Assembly: GCF_012971725.1 (NCBI RefSeq)
Contig: NZ_CP048833.1
Location: 2,790,001-2,854,000 of the forward strand
DNA: 64,000 nucleotides
From: Pseudomonas multiresinivorans
GTDB taxonomy: Bacteria > Pseudomonadota > Gammaproteobacteria > Pseudomonadales > Pseudomonadaceae
Direction of reading: 5' to 3'
Shown here one piece after another: positions 1 through 7,607 of the stretch (within the stretch, counting starts at the first letter, position 1; each line of letters opens with the position of its first letter). The notes under the pieces are model-generated. The model ran no database searches, was not told the DNA's origin, and saw only the letters and a program-made list of their open reading frames with translations. Made by a program: the position numbers and the translations under genes.

Positions 1-1
1 T

Positions 2-391
2 TACGGTCGCGCCAGTCCGTTCGGCCCCGGCGAGTACTACGGCGCCGACGGCAGCAACCTGTGCACCACGTTGCTCAGTGGCCGGCCGGAGTACTGCAAC
101 AGCGATGGCTTCTACACCCGCAACTCCTGGGGCTATCGCCTGCGCTCCGCGCTGACCTACAACGGCGTCATCGGTGGACTCGACCTCACCCCGAACCTGT
201 CCTGGTCCCATGACGTCCAGGGCTATGGGCCGAACTTCACGGAAGGGGGAAAGGCCGTCAGCGTCGGCCTGAACGCCGTCTACCTGTCCAAGTACAACGC
301 CAGCATCAGCTACACCGACTTCTTCGGTGGCAAGTACACCACCAACACCGATCGAGACTTCCTGAGCGTCAGTTTCGGCGTCAGTTTCTGA
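2..391 (+). CDS. DUF1302 family protein, C-terminal part (cut by window edge)
   Basis: Only the last 129 codons lie in the window; the frame is open from base 2. The visible part resembles the C-terminus of the complete DUF1302 protein at 7608-9458: the stretch around LTPNLSWSHDVQGY, the motif FFGGKY and the terminal F-G-V-S-F are shared. A terminal phenylalanine after alternating hydrophobic residues suits an outer-membrane beta-barrel. It is followed after 10 bp by a DUF1329 gene, the usual pairing. The family often sits in lipid, steroid or aromatic catabolic loci, but its substrate is not established. Confidence 0.85.
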   Translation, partial: YGRASPFGPGEYYGADGSNLCTTLLSGRPEYCNSDGFYTRNSWGYRLRSALTYNGVIGGLDLTPNLSWSHDVQGYGPNFTEGGKAVSVGLNAVYLSKYNASISYTDFFGGKYTTNTDRDFLSVSFGVSF

Positions 392-393
392 GG

Positions 394-401
394 AACAAGA
401 A
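394..401 (+). promoter_or_regulatory. A-rich Hfq/Crc-type motif AACAAGAA
   Basis: AACAAGAA fits AAnAAnAA, the known Pseudomonas catabolite-activity motif bound by Hfq with Crc. It directly abuts the ATG of the DUF1329 gene at 402. Translational repression is inferred. Confidence 0.5.
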
Positions 402-1760
402 ATGAGAAATGCCATTCCGGCAGCGGGTCTGCTGTCTTTCTGCCTTTCGCTCGTCAGCCCACTCTCTCTGGCCGCCGTGGATGCGGCCAAGGCGGCGCAG
501 CTGGGCTCAACGCTGACGCCGGTTGGTGCCGAGCGCGCGGGTAATGAGGCGGGGACTATCCCCGCCTGGACCGGCGGTCTTGCACCTGATGCGGGGCAAG
601 TCAGGGACGGATCTCACGGCAACCCGTTTGCCGGAGAGAAACCGCTATTCGTCATCACACCTGCGAACCTGGATAGCTACAAGGGCCAGCTGACTCCAGG
701 CCAGCAGGCGATGTTTCAGCGTTACCCGCAGACCTATCGCATTCCGGTATACGCCAGCCATCGTACAGCGGCCTGGCCGGACAGCGCCTATGCTGCCGCG
801 AAGCTCAATGCAACGCACACGCAGCTTGTTGCCGGCGGCAACGGCCTGAAGGATTACCAGGCGCCCCTGGCATTTCCTGTTCCGCAAAACGGCCTTGAGG
901 TGATCTGGAACCACATCACGCGCTACCGCGGCGGCAGTTTCGATCGCGAGACCAGCAGCTACCTGGTGACGCCCAGCGGCGATTACTCCTGGAAAACGGA
1001 GCGCGATCGCCTCGCCTACAGCAACCAGCTCACCGACTACGATCCGGAGCGCTCGAAGAACATCCTGTACTACTTCACTTCCTTGAATATCGCACCTGCG
1101 CGGGATGTCGGCGATGTGCTGCTGGTTCATGAAACCCTCGACCAGGTTGCCGAGCCCCGGATGGCCTGGCAGTACAACGCAGGCCAACGACGGGTTCGCC
1201 GCGCTCCCCAGGTTGCCTACGACAGCCCCGGCCCGGGCAACCTGCGCACCAACGATCAGCTCGACATGTTCAACGGCTCGCCGGACCGCTACGACTGGCA
1301 ACTGGTCGGCAAGCGCGAGTTGTACGTGCCCTACAACAGCTTCCGCCTCGCTGACCCCGCCAATACACCGGACCAGTTGGTGCAAAAGGGGCATATCAAC
1401 CAGGATCTGACCCGCTACGAACTGCACCGGGTATGGGAAGTGATAGCGACCCTGAAGGCCGGACAACGCCATGTCTACGCCAAGCGCCATCTGTTCATCG
1501 ATGAAGACACCTGGACCATCCTCGAAGCCGATCACTACGACAACCGCGGGACGCTGTGGCGGGTATCGGAAAACCACACGCTGCCTTTCTATGACCAGAA
1601 GGTGGTGATCAGCGCGGGTGAAATGACCTATGACCTGACCTCCGGGCGCTACCTTGCCAACGGCATGTTCAACCAGATCAAGGATGCCTATCGATTTGGC
1701 CTGAAGGCGAAGACTTCCGACTTTACGCCTGCAGCTCTGCGCACCATCGGCATACGCTAG
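402..1760 (+). CDS. DUF1329 domain-containing protein
   Basis: A 452-residue protein with an N-terminal Sec signal peptide (hydrophobic run about residues 7-24, ending near L-A-A-V). Family landmarks visible are L-G-S-T-L-T-P near residue 37, the W-N-H-I-T-R-Y-R-G-G block near 168, and R-R-A-P-Q-V-A-Y-D near 267. DUF1329 proteins are thought to have a LolB-like fold and to act in the periplasm or at the outer membrane with DUF1302 partners. It lies 10 bp after a DUF1302 gene, so the two are probably co-transcribed. A close paralogue lies at 6238-7593. Family assignment is secure; the function is unknown. Confidence 0.9.
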   Translation: MRNAIPAAGLLSFCLSLVSPLSLAAVDAAKAAQLGSTLTPVGAERAGNEAGTIPAWTGGLAPDAGQVRDGSHGNPFAGEKPLFVITPANLDSYKGQLTPGQQAMFQRYPQTYRIPVYASHRTAAWPDSAYAAAKLNATHTQLVAGGNGLKDYQAPLAFPVPQNGLEVIWNHITRYRGGSFDRETSSYLVTPSGDYSWKTERDRLAYSNQLTDYDPERSKNILYYFTSLNIAPARDVGDVLLVHETLDQVAEPRMAWQYNAGQRRVRRAPQVAYDSPGPGNLRTNDQLDMFNGSPDRYDWQLVGKRELYVPYNSFRLADPANTPDQLVQKGHINQDLTRYELHRVWEVIATLKAGQRHVYAKRHLFIDEDTWTILEADHYDNRGTLWRVSENHTLPFYDQKVVISAGEMTYDLTSGRYLANGMFNQIKDAYRFGLKAKTSDFTPAALRTIGIR

Positions 1761-1771
1761 CAGCCGAGATA

Positions 1772-1799
1772 GAGGCCCGCCTTGAAGAAGGCGGGCCTC
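1772..1799. terminator. Bidirectional hairpin terminator
   Basis: A perfect 12-bp stem (GAGGCCCGCCTT paired with AAGGCGGGCCTC) with a GAAG loop lies between two convergent genes. It is followed on the + strand by GTCGTTT. It should end transcription from both sides. Confidence 0.85.
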
Positions 1800-1805
1800 G
1801 TCGTT

Positions 1806-2996
1806 TCAGTCTGGCAGGTTGCCGGTATAGCGGGCGCGCGGGCGCAGCAGCGGGTGCTGGTGGTACTGCTCGCTGGCGTGAGCGATCCAGCCAATGGCAC
1901 GACCGACACCAGCAAGGGCGATCTCCTGGCCCTGCAGGCCCAGTTTCCGTCCGACGAAGGTCAGCAGGAGAATGAAGTCCATCGGCTGCCCGGTCAGCTC
2001 TTCGGCAACCGCGGCGGCTCCCAGCAGGCTGCGGAACTCCGCATCCCTGGCGAATAGCCTGTGCAGGCTCTGCAGCAGGAAGGATGCCCGCGGGTCACTC
2101 TCGCCATGCTGGTTGGAGCCGAAGCCCAGGATGGAGCCGTCCTCGCGGAAGCGCTGGACGATTGGGTCGGCGGGGTTGCGGGCCGTGCAGATGTCATCCA
2201 GCAGGCGCGCTACCGATTCATTGCGACCATAGGCGAGGTGCCGGCCCCGCGATGAGGCGATTCCTACGATGGCGGCGTAGTAGGGCGTGATGCCGGTGTT
2301 GGCGGCTGCCCGGACGCTGTAGGTGGTCGGATCAAGTTCATGGTCGATGGAAAGGATCAGTACCTGGCGGATCAGGTCGGCCAATGCTTCATCCACGCCC
2401 AGTGATTCCGCGATGAAACGATGCAGGGGGCGCTCATCCGGAGCCGCTGCGCCGACCAGCAAGGCCGCAAACCAGCGTACGACATCGACGCCGGTGCGGG
2501 CATAGCCGTCGACCGACAGGTCGTGGGCGCGCGGGTTTTCCCGTTCCAGCATGGGGAAGAGCGCGACCAGCTTTTCGCCGACGGCGAGATCACTCACAGC
2601 CTTGAGAAGCGCGCCGGTCCCTTTCGGTCGACGGGGAACAGGGGAAGCGAATGCTCCCGCTGACTGCCACATCAACTCGGCCACTTCCTCGACACTGGAA
2701 CTGGCAGCCAGCTGCGTAACGTCCTGCCCCCGGTAATACAGCCCCTTGTCCGTCAGCAGCGTGATCGAACTCTGCGCGCCGACGCGCGGTGTATCGCTGC
2801 CAGCTCCGGCAGTTGGCTTGAGCTTGCGCAGGCGTTCGATATCCGCGGCCCAGTATTTACGGCTGCGCGAACCGTCGACCTTGATCGAGCGGATGTTCTT
2901 CCGGCTGACATAGGCATAGAGGGTCGGAAGGCTGATACCGAGCGCTGCGGCGGCCTCGTCGGCGCTGAGGTAGAGATCGTCTTCTGGGGTGGACAT
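1806..2996 (-). CDS. Citrate synthase-like protein with N-terminal helix-turn-helix
   Basis: A 396-residue two-part protein. Residues about 8-60 form a MerR/excisionase-type helix-turn-helix (SADEAAAALGISLPTLYAYV, then K-Y-W and R-L-R-K-L). Residues about 75-396 are a citrate synthase fold: the first catalytic His is in I-D-H-E-L-D-P (H219), D-P-R-A retains the Asp (D301), and the C-terminus keeps G-W-I-A-H and R-P-R-x-x-Y-T-G. The usual L-H-G-G-A-N-E block reads L-A-Y-G-R-N-E, so the second catalytic His appears replaced by Ala255, unless H253 substitutes. Fused HTH-citrate synthases are a known family. The gene is divergent from an AtuA/DUF4387/CitMHS operon. It could be an enzyme, a ligand-sensing regulator, or both. 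Confidence 0.88.
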   Translation of the reverse strand: MSTPEDDLYLSADEAAAALGISLPTLYAYVSRKNIRSIKVDGSRSRKYWAADIERLRKLKPTAGAGSDTPRVGAQSSITLLTDKGLYYRGQDVTQLAASSSVEEVAELMWQSAGAFASPVPRRPKGTGALLKAVSDLAVGEKLVALFPMLERENPRAHDLSVDGYARTGVDVVRWFAALLVGAAAPDERPLHRFIAESLGVDEALADLIRQVLILSIDHELDPTTYSVRAAANTGITPYYAAIVGIASSRGRHLAYGRNESVARLLDDICTARNPADPIVQRFREDGSILGFGSNQHGESDPRASFLLQSLHRLFARDAEFRSLLGAAAVAEELTGQPMDFILLLTFVGRKLGLQGQEIALAGVGRAIGWIAHASEQYHQHPLLRPRARYTGNLPD

Positions 2997-3034
2997 TCCG
3001 GCCTCGGGTTGATGGATTTTGTACAGATTTACTA

Positions 3035-3064
3035 TTTATGAGGCTCTATATATCTTGCTGTCAA
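3035..3064 (-). promoter_or_regulatory. Candidate sigma-70 promoter of the HTH-citrate synthase gene
   Basis: On the minus strand, TTGACA (3064-3059), an 18-nt spacer and CATAAA (3040-3035) lie about 40 bp upstream of the ATG at 2996. The -35 is perfect and the -10 matches 4 of 6. Confidence 0.5.
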
Positions 3065-3076
3065 CATCAACAGAAT

Positions 3077-3098
3077 ACATATATTGATCAATGTATGT
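3077..3098. promoter_or_regulatory. 22-bp palindromic operator between divergent genes
   Basis: The perfect core ATTGATCAAT (3083-3092) is flanked by ACATAT on the left and GTATGT on the right, giving 10 of 11 bp dyad symmetry. It sits between the HTH-citrate synthase gene and the AtuA operon, just upstream of the latter's ribosome-binding site. It is probably bound by a dimeric HTH regulator; the adjacent HTH-citrate synthase is one candidate. Confidence 0.7.
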
Positions 3099-3119
3099 GT
3101 TCGCCAGACGGAGACACGC

Positions 3120-4484
3120 ATGGAAATTCGTGTTCTGGCGCCAAACGGCGCCGTGGGGACCGGCTTCAAGGAAAGCTCGCTGGAGCGTGGCATCTCGCTC
3201 GCTCCTCATGTGATCGCCTGCGACGCCGGTTCGACCGATTCGGGGCCGGCGTATCTGGGGAGCGGCAAGGCAAGGCTTTCGCGCGAGGCTTGCAAGCGTG
3301 ACCTGCGCCTGCTTCTGCTGGCCCGCGACAAGCTGGATGTCCCGCTGATCGTAGGGTCCTGCGGCACCAGTGGCCGTGATGCGGGGGTCAACTGGATGGC
3401 CGAGATCGCTCTGGAGATCGCGGACGAGGAGGGAATCAACTTCCGTCTGGCACTGATCTACTCCGACCAGGACAGCGAGTACCTGAAGCAGCGCCTGGCC
3501 GATGGGCGGATCCAGGCGCTGCAACCGGCACCGCCGCTCGACGACCACGTCATCGAGCGCAGCCATGTCGTTGGCATGATGGGCACCGAGGCGCTGTCGG
3601 AAGCACTGGACGATGACGCTCAGGTCATTCTTGCCGGACGAGCCAGCGATTCCGCGCTGTTTGCCGTGGTTCCGGAGCGTCTCGGCGCAGACCGCGGGCT
3701 GATCTGGCATGCGGCAAAAACCATCGAGTGCGGAGCAGCGTGCTGCGTCACACCGGCCGCAGACGGCCTGATGGCTTACATTCGCGAGGACCACTTCGAG
3801 ATCGAGCCGCTCGATCTGCAGGCGCGCGTCACTCCGCTCTCCATCGCTGCGCACACGCTCTACGAGAATGCCAACCCCTTCCTGCTGACGGAACCGGCCG
3901 GCACTATCGATACCGAACACGCGGTCTACACCGCCACCAGCGAGCGCAGCGTGCGGGTCAGCGGTTCGCGATTCCTTCCCGCGCAGCGCTACAGCATCAA
4001 GCTGGAAGGCTCGGAGCCCGCGGGCTTCCAGTCGGTGATCATTGGCGGCATCCGTGACCCGAAAATCTTCCTTGGCCTGGACCGGCTGATCCCGATGGCC
4101 AAGCAGTACTTCCAGCAGCGCATAGCGCAGCTGTTCGATGGCCGGCTGGGGCCTGAGGACTACGACATCAGCTTCCGCAGCTATGGCCGCGGCGCCGTGA
4201 TGGGCGAGCTGGAGGTGGAACGCGATAGCGTGCCGATCGAGGTCGGGGTGCTCATCACCATCACCGCGCCTACGCAGGAACTGGCGAGCAAGATTGCGAC
4301 CTTTGTCAGCCACGTCAGCGCGCACCTGCCGGTGCCTGGCTACGAAGGCATTATCAGCACCATTGCCTATCCGTTCTCGCCGCCTTACCTGGAGCGCGGT
4401 CCCATCTACCGCTTCAGCCTCAACCATGTGCTGTTCCCTGATTCCCCCGGCGAAATGTTCCGTCGCAAGATGATCGAGGTGTAA
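3120..4484 (+). CDS. AtuA-family (DUF1446) acyclic terpene utilisation-type protein
   Basis: A 454-residue protein. The N-terminus (M-E-I-R-V-L-A-P-N-G, then C-D-A-G-S-T-D-S-G-P-A-Y-L-G-S-G) is characteristic of the AtuA/DUF1446 family, first named from citronellol/geraniol catabolism in Pseudomonas. The biochemical role of AtuA is undefined. The ATG at 3120 is chosen over an upstream in-frame ATG at 3084 because GGAG lies 6 nt before it and the longer form would begin inside the operator. DUF4387 follows after 3 bp, and then a citrate-type transporter. That context favours a hydroxy-tricarboxylate or related organic acid rather than a terpene as substrate. This is inference. Confidence 0.88.
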   Translation: MEIRVLAPNGAVGTGFKESSLERGISLAPHVIACDAGSTDSGPAYLGSGKARLSREACKRDLRLLLLARDKLDVPLIVGSCGTSGRDAGVNWMAEIALEIADEEGINFRLALIYSDQDSEYLKQRLADGRIQALQPAPPLDDHVIERSHVVGMMGTEALSEALDDDAQVILAGRASDSALFAVVPERLGADRGLIWHAAKTIECGAACCVTPAADGLMAYIREDHFEIEPLDLQARVTPLSIAAHTLYENANPFLLTEPAGTIDTEHAVYTATSERSVRVSGSRFLPAQRYSIKLEGSEPAGFQSVIIGGIRDPKIFLGLDRLIPMAKQYFQQRIAQLFDGRLGPEDYDISFRSYGRGAVMGELEVERDSVPIEVGVLITITAPTQELASKIATFVSHVSAHLPVPGYEGIISTIAYPFSPPYLERGPIYRFSLNHVLFPDSPGEMFRRKMIEV

Positions 4485-4487
4485 CCC

Positions 4488-4799
4488 ATGTCCCAGCTCT
4501 TCGAGCTCTGCAGCCTGATTCGTTCCAAGAACGCCGGCCCGTTCATGCTGACTTTCGACCTGATGTTCGCGTCAGCGGAAAACTATCAGCGCGCCAAGCG
4601 TACTCAACCAATCACGCGGGACCTGATCTCGCGGCTCTATCGGCAACGCGAAGAAGACATCACGCTGGTGTACCACGATGCGGCGCAGGCGATAAAAATC
4701 TCCTTCCCGCGGCCCGTGTTCCAGGGTGAGCTGAACGACAGCGATTGCTATGGCGGCCAGCAGTACGTGCCGCTGATGAGCATCACTGTCGCCGAGTGA
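4488..4799 (+). CDS. DUF4387 domain-containing protein
   Basis: A 103-residue protein opening with the family's L-F-E-L-C-S-L-I-R-S-K-N-A-G-P-F and ending in a Y-G-G-Q-Q-Y-V-P-L segment. DUF4387 is a usual partner, or C-terminal fusion, of AtuA/DUF1446 proteins, so the two probably form one enzyme. The GAGGTG Shine-Dalgarno site overlaps the end of the AtuA gene, which is 3 bp upstream, indicating translational coupling. No catalytic motif is evident to me. Confidence 0.85.
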   Translation: MSQLFELCSLIRSKNAGPFMLTFDLMFASAENYQRAKRTQPITRDLISRLYRQREEDITLVYHDAAQAIKISFPRPVFQGELNDSDCYGGQQYVPLMSITVAE

Positions 4800-4816
4800 A
4801 GACCTTGGTTTCTCAC

Positions 4817-4827
4817 AACAAGAATAA
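4817..4827 (+). promoter_or_regulatory. A-rich Hfq/Crc-type motif before the CitMHS gene
   Basis: AACAAGAATAA contains two overlapping AAnAAnAA matches and runs into the AAGGA ribosome-binding site of the transporter gene. Hfq/Crc binding here would block translation (inferred). Confidence 0.5.
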
Positions 4828-4836
4828 GGAATGAAC

Positions 4837-6126
4837 ATGGCCTGGGTCGGTTTTGCCATGGTGTTGACCTTCATGTACCTGATCATGAGCCAGCGGCTGT
4901 CTGCCGTCGTGGCGCTGATTCTGGTACCGGTCTGTTTTGCAGTTGCCTGCGGCTTCGGGCCGCAAACCGGTGTCATGGTGCTCGATGGGGTGCGTCAGCT
5001 CGCTCCCACGGCGCTGATGCTGATGTTCGCGATTCTGTTCTTCTCGATCATGTACGACGCCGGGTTGTTCGAGCCGGCAGTTCGGCGGATCGTGCGTGCC
5101 GTGGGAAATGACCCTTTGCGGGTCAGCGTCGGGACAGCAGCCTTGTCGGCTCTCATTTCCCTCGACGGCGACGGCTCGACAACAGTACTGGTGGTTGTCA
5201 CATCCATGCTGCCGGTCTACCGCCGCCTGGGCATGAATCCGCTGATCATCGCAACGCTGGTCCTGCTGACCAATACCTCCGTCAACCTCGTGCCCTGGGG
5301 CGGTCCTACCGCACGTGCGGCGAGCGCCTTGCATGTGGATGCGATGCAGGTATTCCACGGTCTGATTCCCACCATGTTCGCCGGCATCGCCTTTGCTTTC
5401 CTGGCAGCGGTCTGGTTTGGTCTGAAGGAACGCAGGCGCCTCGGGTGGACGCCGGAATCAGGCGCCGGGAATCTTTCCGAGGAAATCCTGGCGGAGGTGC
5501 GCGATACCCACCGACCGAAGCTCTTCTGGGTCAACCTGGCGCTGACAGTCGGTCTGGTGGTATCGATGGTGCTTGGGCTGGGGCCGCTACCGGTGCTGAT
5601 GATGGTCGCCTTTGCTCTGGCGCTGCTCATCAACTACCCGAGCCTGGACCAGCAGAAAGCGCGGATCGCCGCCCATGCCGAGAATGTGCTGAATGTACTC
5701 GCGCTGATTTTTGCCGCCGGCGCCTTCACCGGCATTCTCGCCGGTACCGGGATGGTGGACGCCATGTCCGGCAAGTTCCTGGCGGTGGTTCCCGAAAGCG
5801 CAGGTCCGTACCTGAGCCTCATCACGGCCTTTGCCAGTCTGCCGTTCACCTTCTTCATGTCCAACGATGCGTTCTACTTCGGCATCCTGCCGGTACTGGC
5901 GAAAAGCGCGGCGCAGTACGGGATCGATCCGATCCTGGTGGCTCGCGCATCGGTCCTGGGATTGCCGGTCCATGCGCTCAGTCCATTGGTAGCAGCCGGC
6001 TACCTGATGAGCGGGTTGCTGAAGGTGGAGGTTGGAGCGCTTCAGCGGTTCTCACTCAAATGGGCGATCTGCAGCTCGTTCGTTCTGATCGCTGCTGCCT
6101 TGGTGAGCGGAGCCATATTTTCCTGA
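4837..6126 (+). CDS. CitMHS-family citrate/tricarboxylate transporter
   Basis: A 429-residue, very hydrophobic inner-membrane protein with about 11-12 membrane segments. It carries the CitMHS-type stretches A-L-I-S-L-D-G-D-G-S-T-T near residue 105 and N-L-V-P-W-G-G-P-T-A-R-A near 150. The family imports metal-citrate complexes by proton symport. ATG 4837 is preferred over 4831 because AAGGA ends at 4830, directly against the first ATG but 6 nt from the second. It is the third gene of the AtuA operon and suggests that the cluster imports and breaks down a citrate-like acid. The exact substrate is not readable from sequence. Confidence 0.88.
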   Translation: MAWVGFAMVLTFMYLIMSQRLSAVVALILVPVCFAVACGFGPQTGVMVLDGVRQLAPTALMLMFAILFFSIMYDAGLFEPAVRRIVRAVGNDPLRVSVGTAALSALISLDGDGSTTVLVVVTSMLPVYRRLGMNPLIIATLVLLTNTSVNLVPWGGPTARAASALHVDAMQVFHGLIPTMFAGIAFAFLAAVWFGLKERRRLGWTPESGAGNLSEEILAEVRDTHRPKLFWVNLALTVGLVVSMVLGLGPLPVLMMVAFALALLINYPSLDQQKARIAAHAENVLNVLALIFAAGAFTGILAGTGMVDAMSGKFLAVVPESAGPYLSLITAFASLPFTFFMSNDAFYFGILPVLAKSAAQYGIDPILVARASVLGLPVHALSPLVAAGYLMSGLLKVEVGALQRFSLKWAICSSFVLIAAALVSGAIFS

Positions 6127-6189
6127 GGGGAAATCCTGGCCTGCAGTTCTGCGGTGAGTGCAGCAAGGCTGCCCACCTGGCGACAGGGA

Positions 6190-6232
6190 GCGTCGGGCCG
6201 AGGGGACGTCAGTCCACGGCCCGGCCCGACGC
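6190..6232. terminator. Hairpin between convergent operons
   Basis: GCGTCGGGCCG (6190-6200) pairs perfectly with CGGCCCGACGC (6222-6232) around a 21-nt loop. It lies between the CitMHS stop and the stop of the leftward DUF1329 gene. It has no clear U-tract, so termination strength is uncertain. Confidence 0.6.
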
Positions 6233-6237
6233 AGGGA

Positions 6238-7593
6238 TCAGCGGATGCCCTGGTTGCGCAGCGCCGTCGGGGTGTAGTCGACACTGCTGGCCCTGAAGCC
6301 GAATTCCACCTGGGATTTTTCCTGGTTGGTCAGGCCCGAGACCAGGTAGCGGCCATTGATCAGGTCGTAGATGGCTTCCACGCCCAGCCAGGGAATCTGC
6401 TTGTCGTAGAGCGGCGTCATGAAACTCTCGCCCACGCGCCAGAGGGTGCCGCGGCCGTCGTAGTGGTCGGCGAGCACGGCCTGCCAGGTGTCCTCATCGA
6501 GGAACAGCACACGGCGCGCGTAGATGTGCCGCTCGCCGGCGCGCAGGGTGCCTTCGACCTCCCACACGCGGTGTTTCTCGTAGCGCACCAGGTCCTGGTT
6601 GAGGTGGCCGGGTTTTACCAGGTCGTCATAGCGGTGGGCGGTGGAGTCGAGGGCGAAGCTGTTGTAGGGCACGTAGATTTCCCTCTTGCCCACCAGCTTC
6701 CAGTCGTAGCGATCCGGCGCACCGTTGAACATGTCCAGGTTGTCCGCCACGCGCAGGCCGTCCGAGGCCGGGTAGGGGCCGTCGTAGGCGATCTGCGGGG
6801 CGCGCCGCACGCGACGCTGGCCGGCGCTGTAGACCCAGGCCATGCGCGGCTCGCGGACCTGGTCGAGGGTCTCGTGGACCAGCACCACGTCACCGGCCAG
6901 CCGTGCCGGCGCGGTGACCAGCTGCTTGTAGTAGAAGAGGACGTTGTTGTCCTTGTCCGGGCTGTAGTCGGTGAGCTGGTCGCGGTAGCTGAACTGCTGC
7001 TGGAAGTAAGTGGGCGTGTAGGTGCCGTTGGCGGTGGGCGTCGCTTGCACGTGCAGGCGTTGCGCGCTGCCGCCGCGGTAGCGGGTGATGTGGTTCCACA
7101 GCGCCTCGACGCCGCTCTGCGGAATGGGGAAGGGGATCGCCGTCTGGAAGTCCTTCAGGCCGTTGCCGCCCTCGACCAGGCTGGCATGCCGCGCATTCGC
7201 GGCCACGGCTTGCACCACCGTCGCCGGGTAGGTAGCCGAACGATGCGCGGGATAGACGTTGAGGTGGTAGTCCGGATAGCGCTTGAGCATCGCCTGCTGG
7301 CCGGGCGTGAGGTTCGCCGCGTACTGCGCCATGTTCTGCGCGGTGATGCTGAACAGCGGTTTGTCGGCGGCAAAGGGATCACTCAGGCGCCCGTCCGCGC
7401 CACGGCTGCCGGCGTTGGTCGGCAGGCCGCCGTCCCAGGCGGGAATGCTGCCGTCGGCATTGCTGGCACGCTCTGCGCCCAGCGGTGTGAGGGTGCTGCC
7501 CAGCTTTGCCGCTTCCGCTTCGGGAACGGCGGCCTGGAGGTTGAAAGGCAGGGACAGGAGGAGCAGGGAAGCGCACGCAAGTTTCTTGTTCAT
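6238..7593 (-). CDS. DUF1329 domain-containing protein (second copy)
   Basis: A 451-residue paralogue of the protein at 402-1760, with the same signal peptide type and blocks: L-G-S-T-L-T-P-L-G-A-E-R-A, W-N-H-I-T-R-Y-R-G-G, and R-R-A-P-Q-I-A-Y-D. It is probably exported and acts with the DUF1302 protein encoded 14 bp upstream. GGAG 8 nt before the ATG supports the start. It is the last gene of the leftward catabolic operon starting at 14673. Its position there suggests a role in moving a hydrophobic substrate through the envelope (inference). Confidence 0.9.
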   Translation of the reverse strand: MNKKLACASLLLLSLPFNLQAAVPEAEAAKLGSTLTPLGAERASNADGSIPAWDGGLPTNAGSRGADGRLSDPFAADKPLFSITAQNMAQYAANLTPGQQAMLKRYPDYHLNVYPAHRSATYPATVVQAVAANARHASLVEGGNGLKDFQTAIPFPIPQSGVEALWNHITRYRGGSAQRLHVQATPTANGTYTPTYFQQQFSYRDQLTDYSPDKDNNVLFYYKQLVTAPARLAGDVVLVHETLDQVREPRMAWVYSAGQRRVRRAPQIAYDGPYPASDGLRVADNLDMFNGAPDRYDWKLVGKREIYVPYNSFALDSTAHRYDDLVKPGHLNQDLVRYEKHRVWEVEGTLRAGERHIYARRVLFLDEDTWQAVLADHYDGRGTLWRVGESFMTPLYDKQIPWLGVEAIYDLINGRYLVSGLTNQEKSQVEFGFRASSVDYTPTALRNQGIR

Positions 7594-7607
7594 CGGGTTC
7601 TCTCCGC

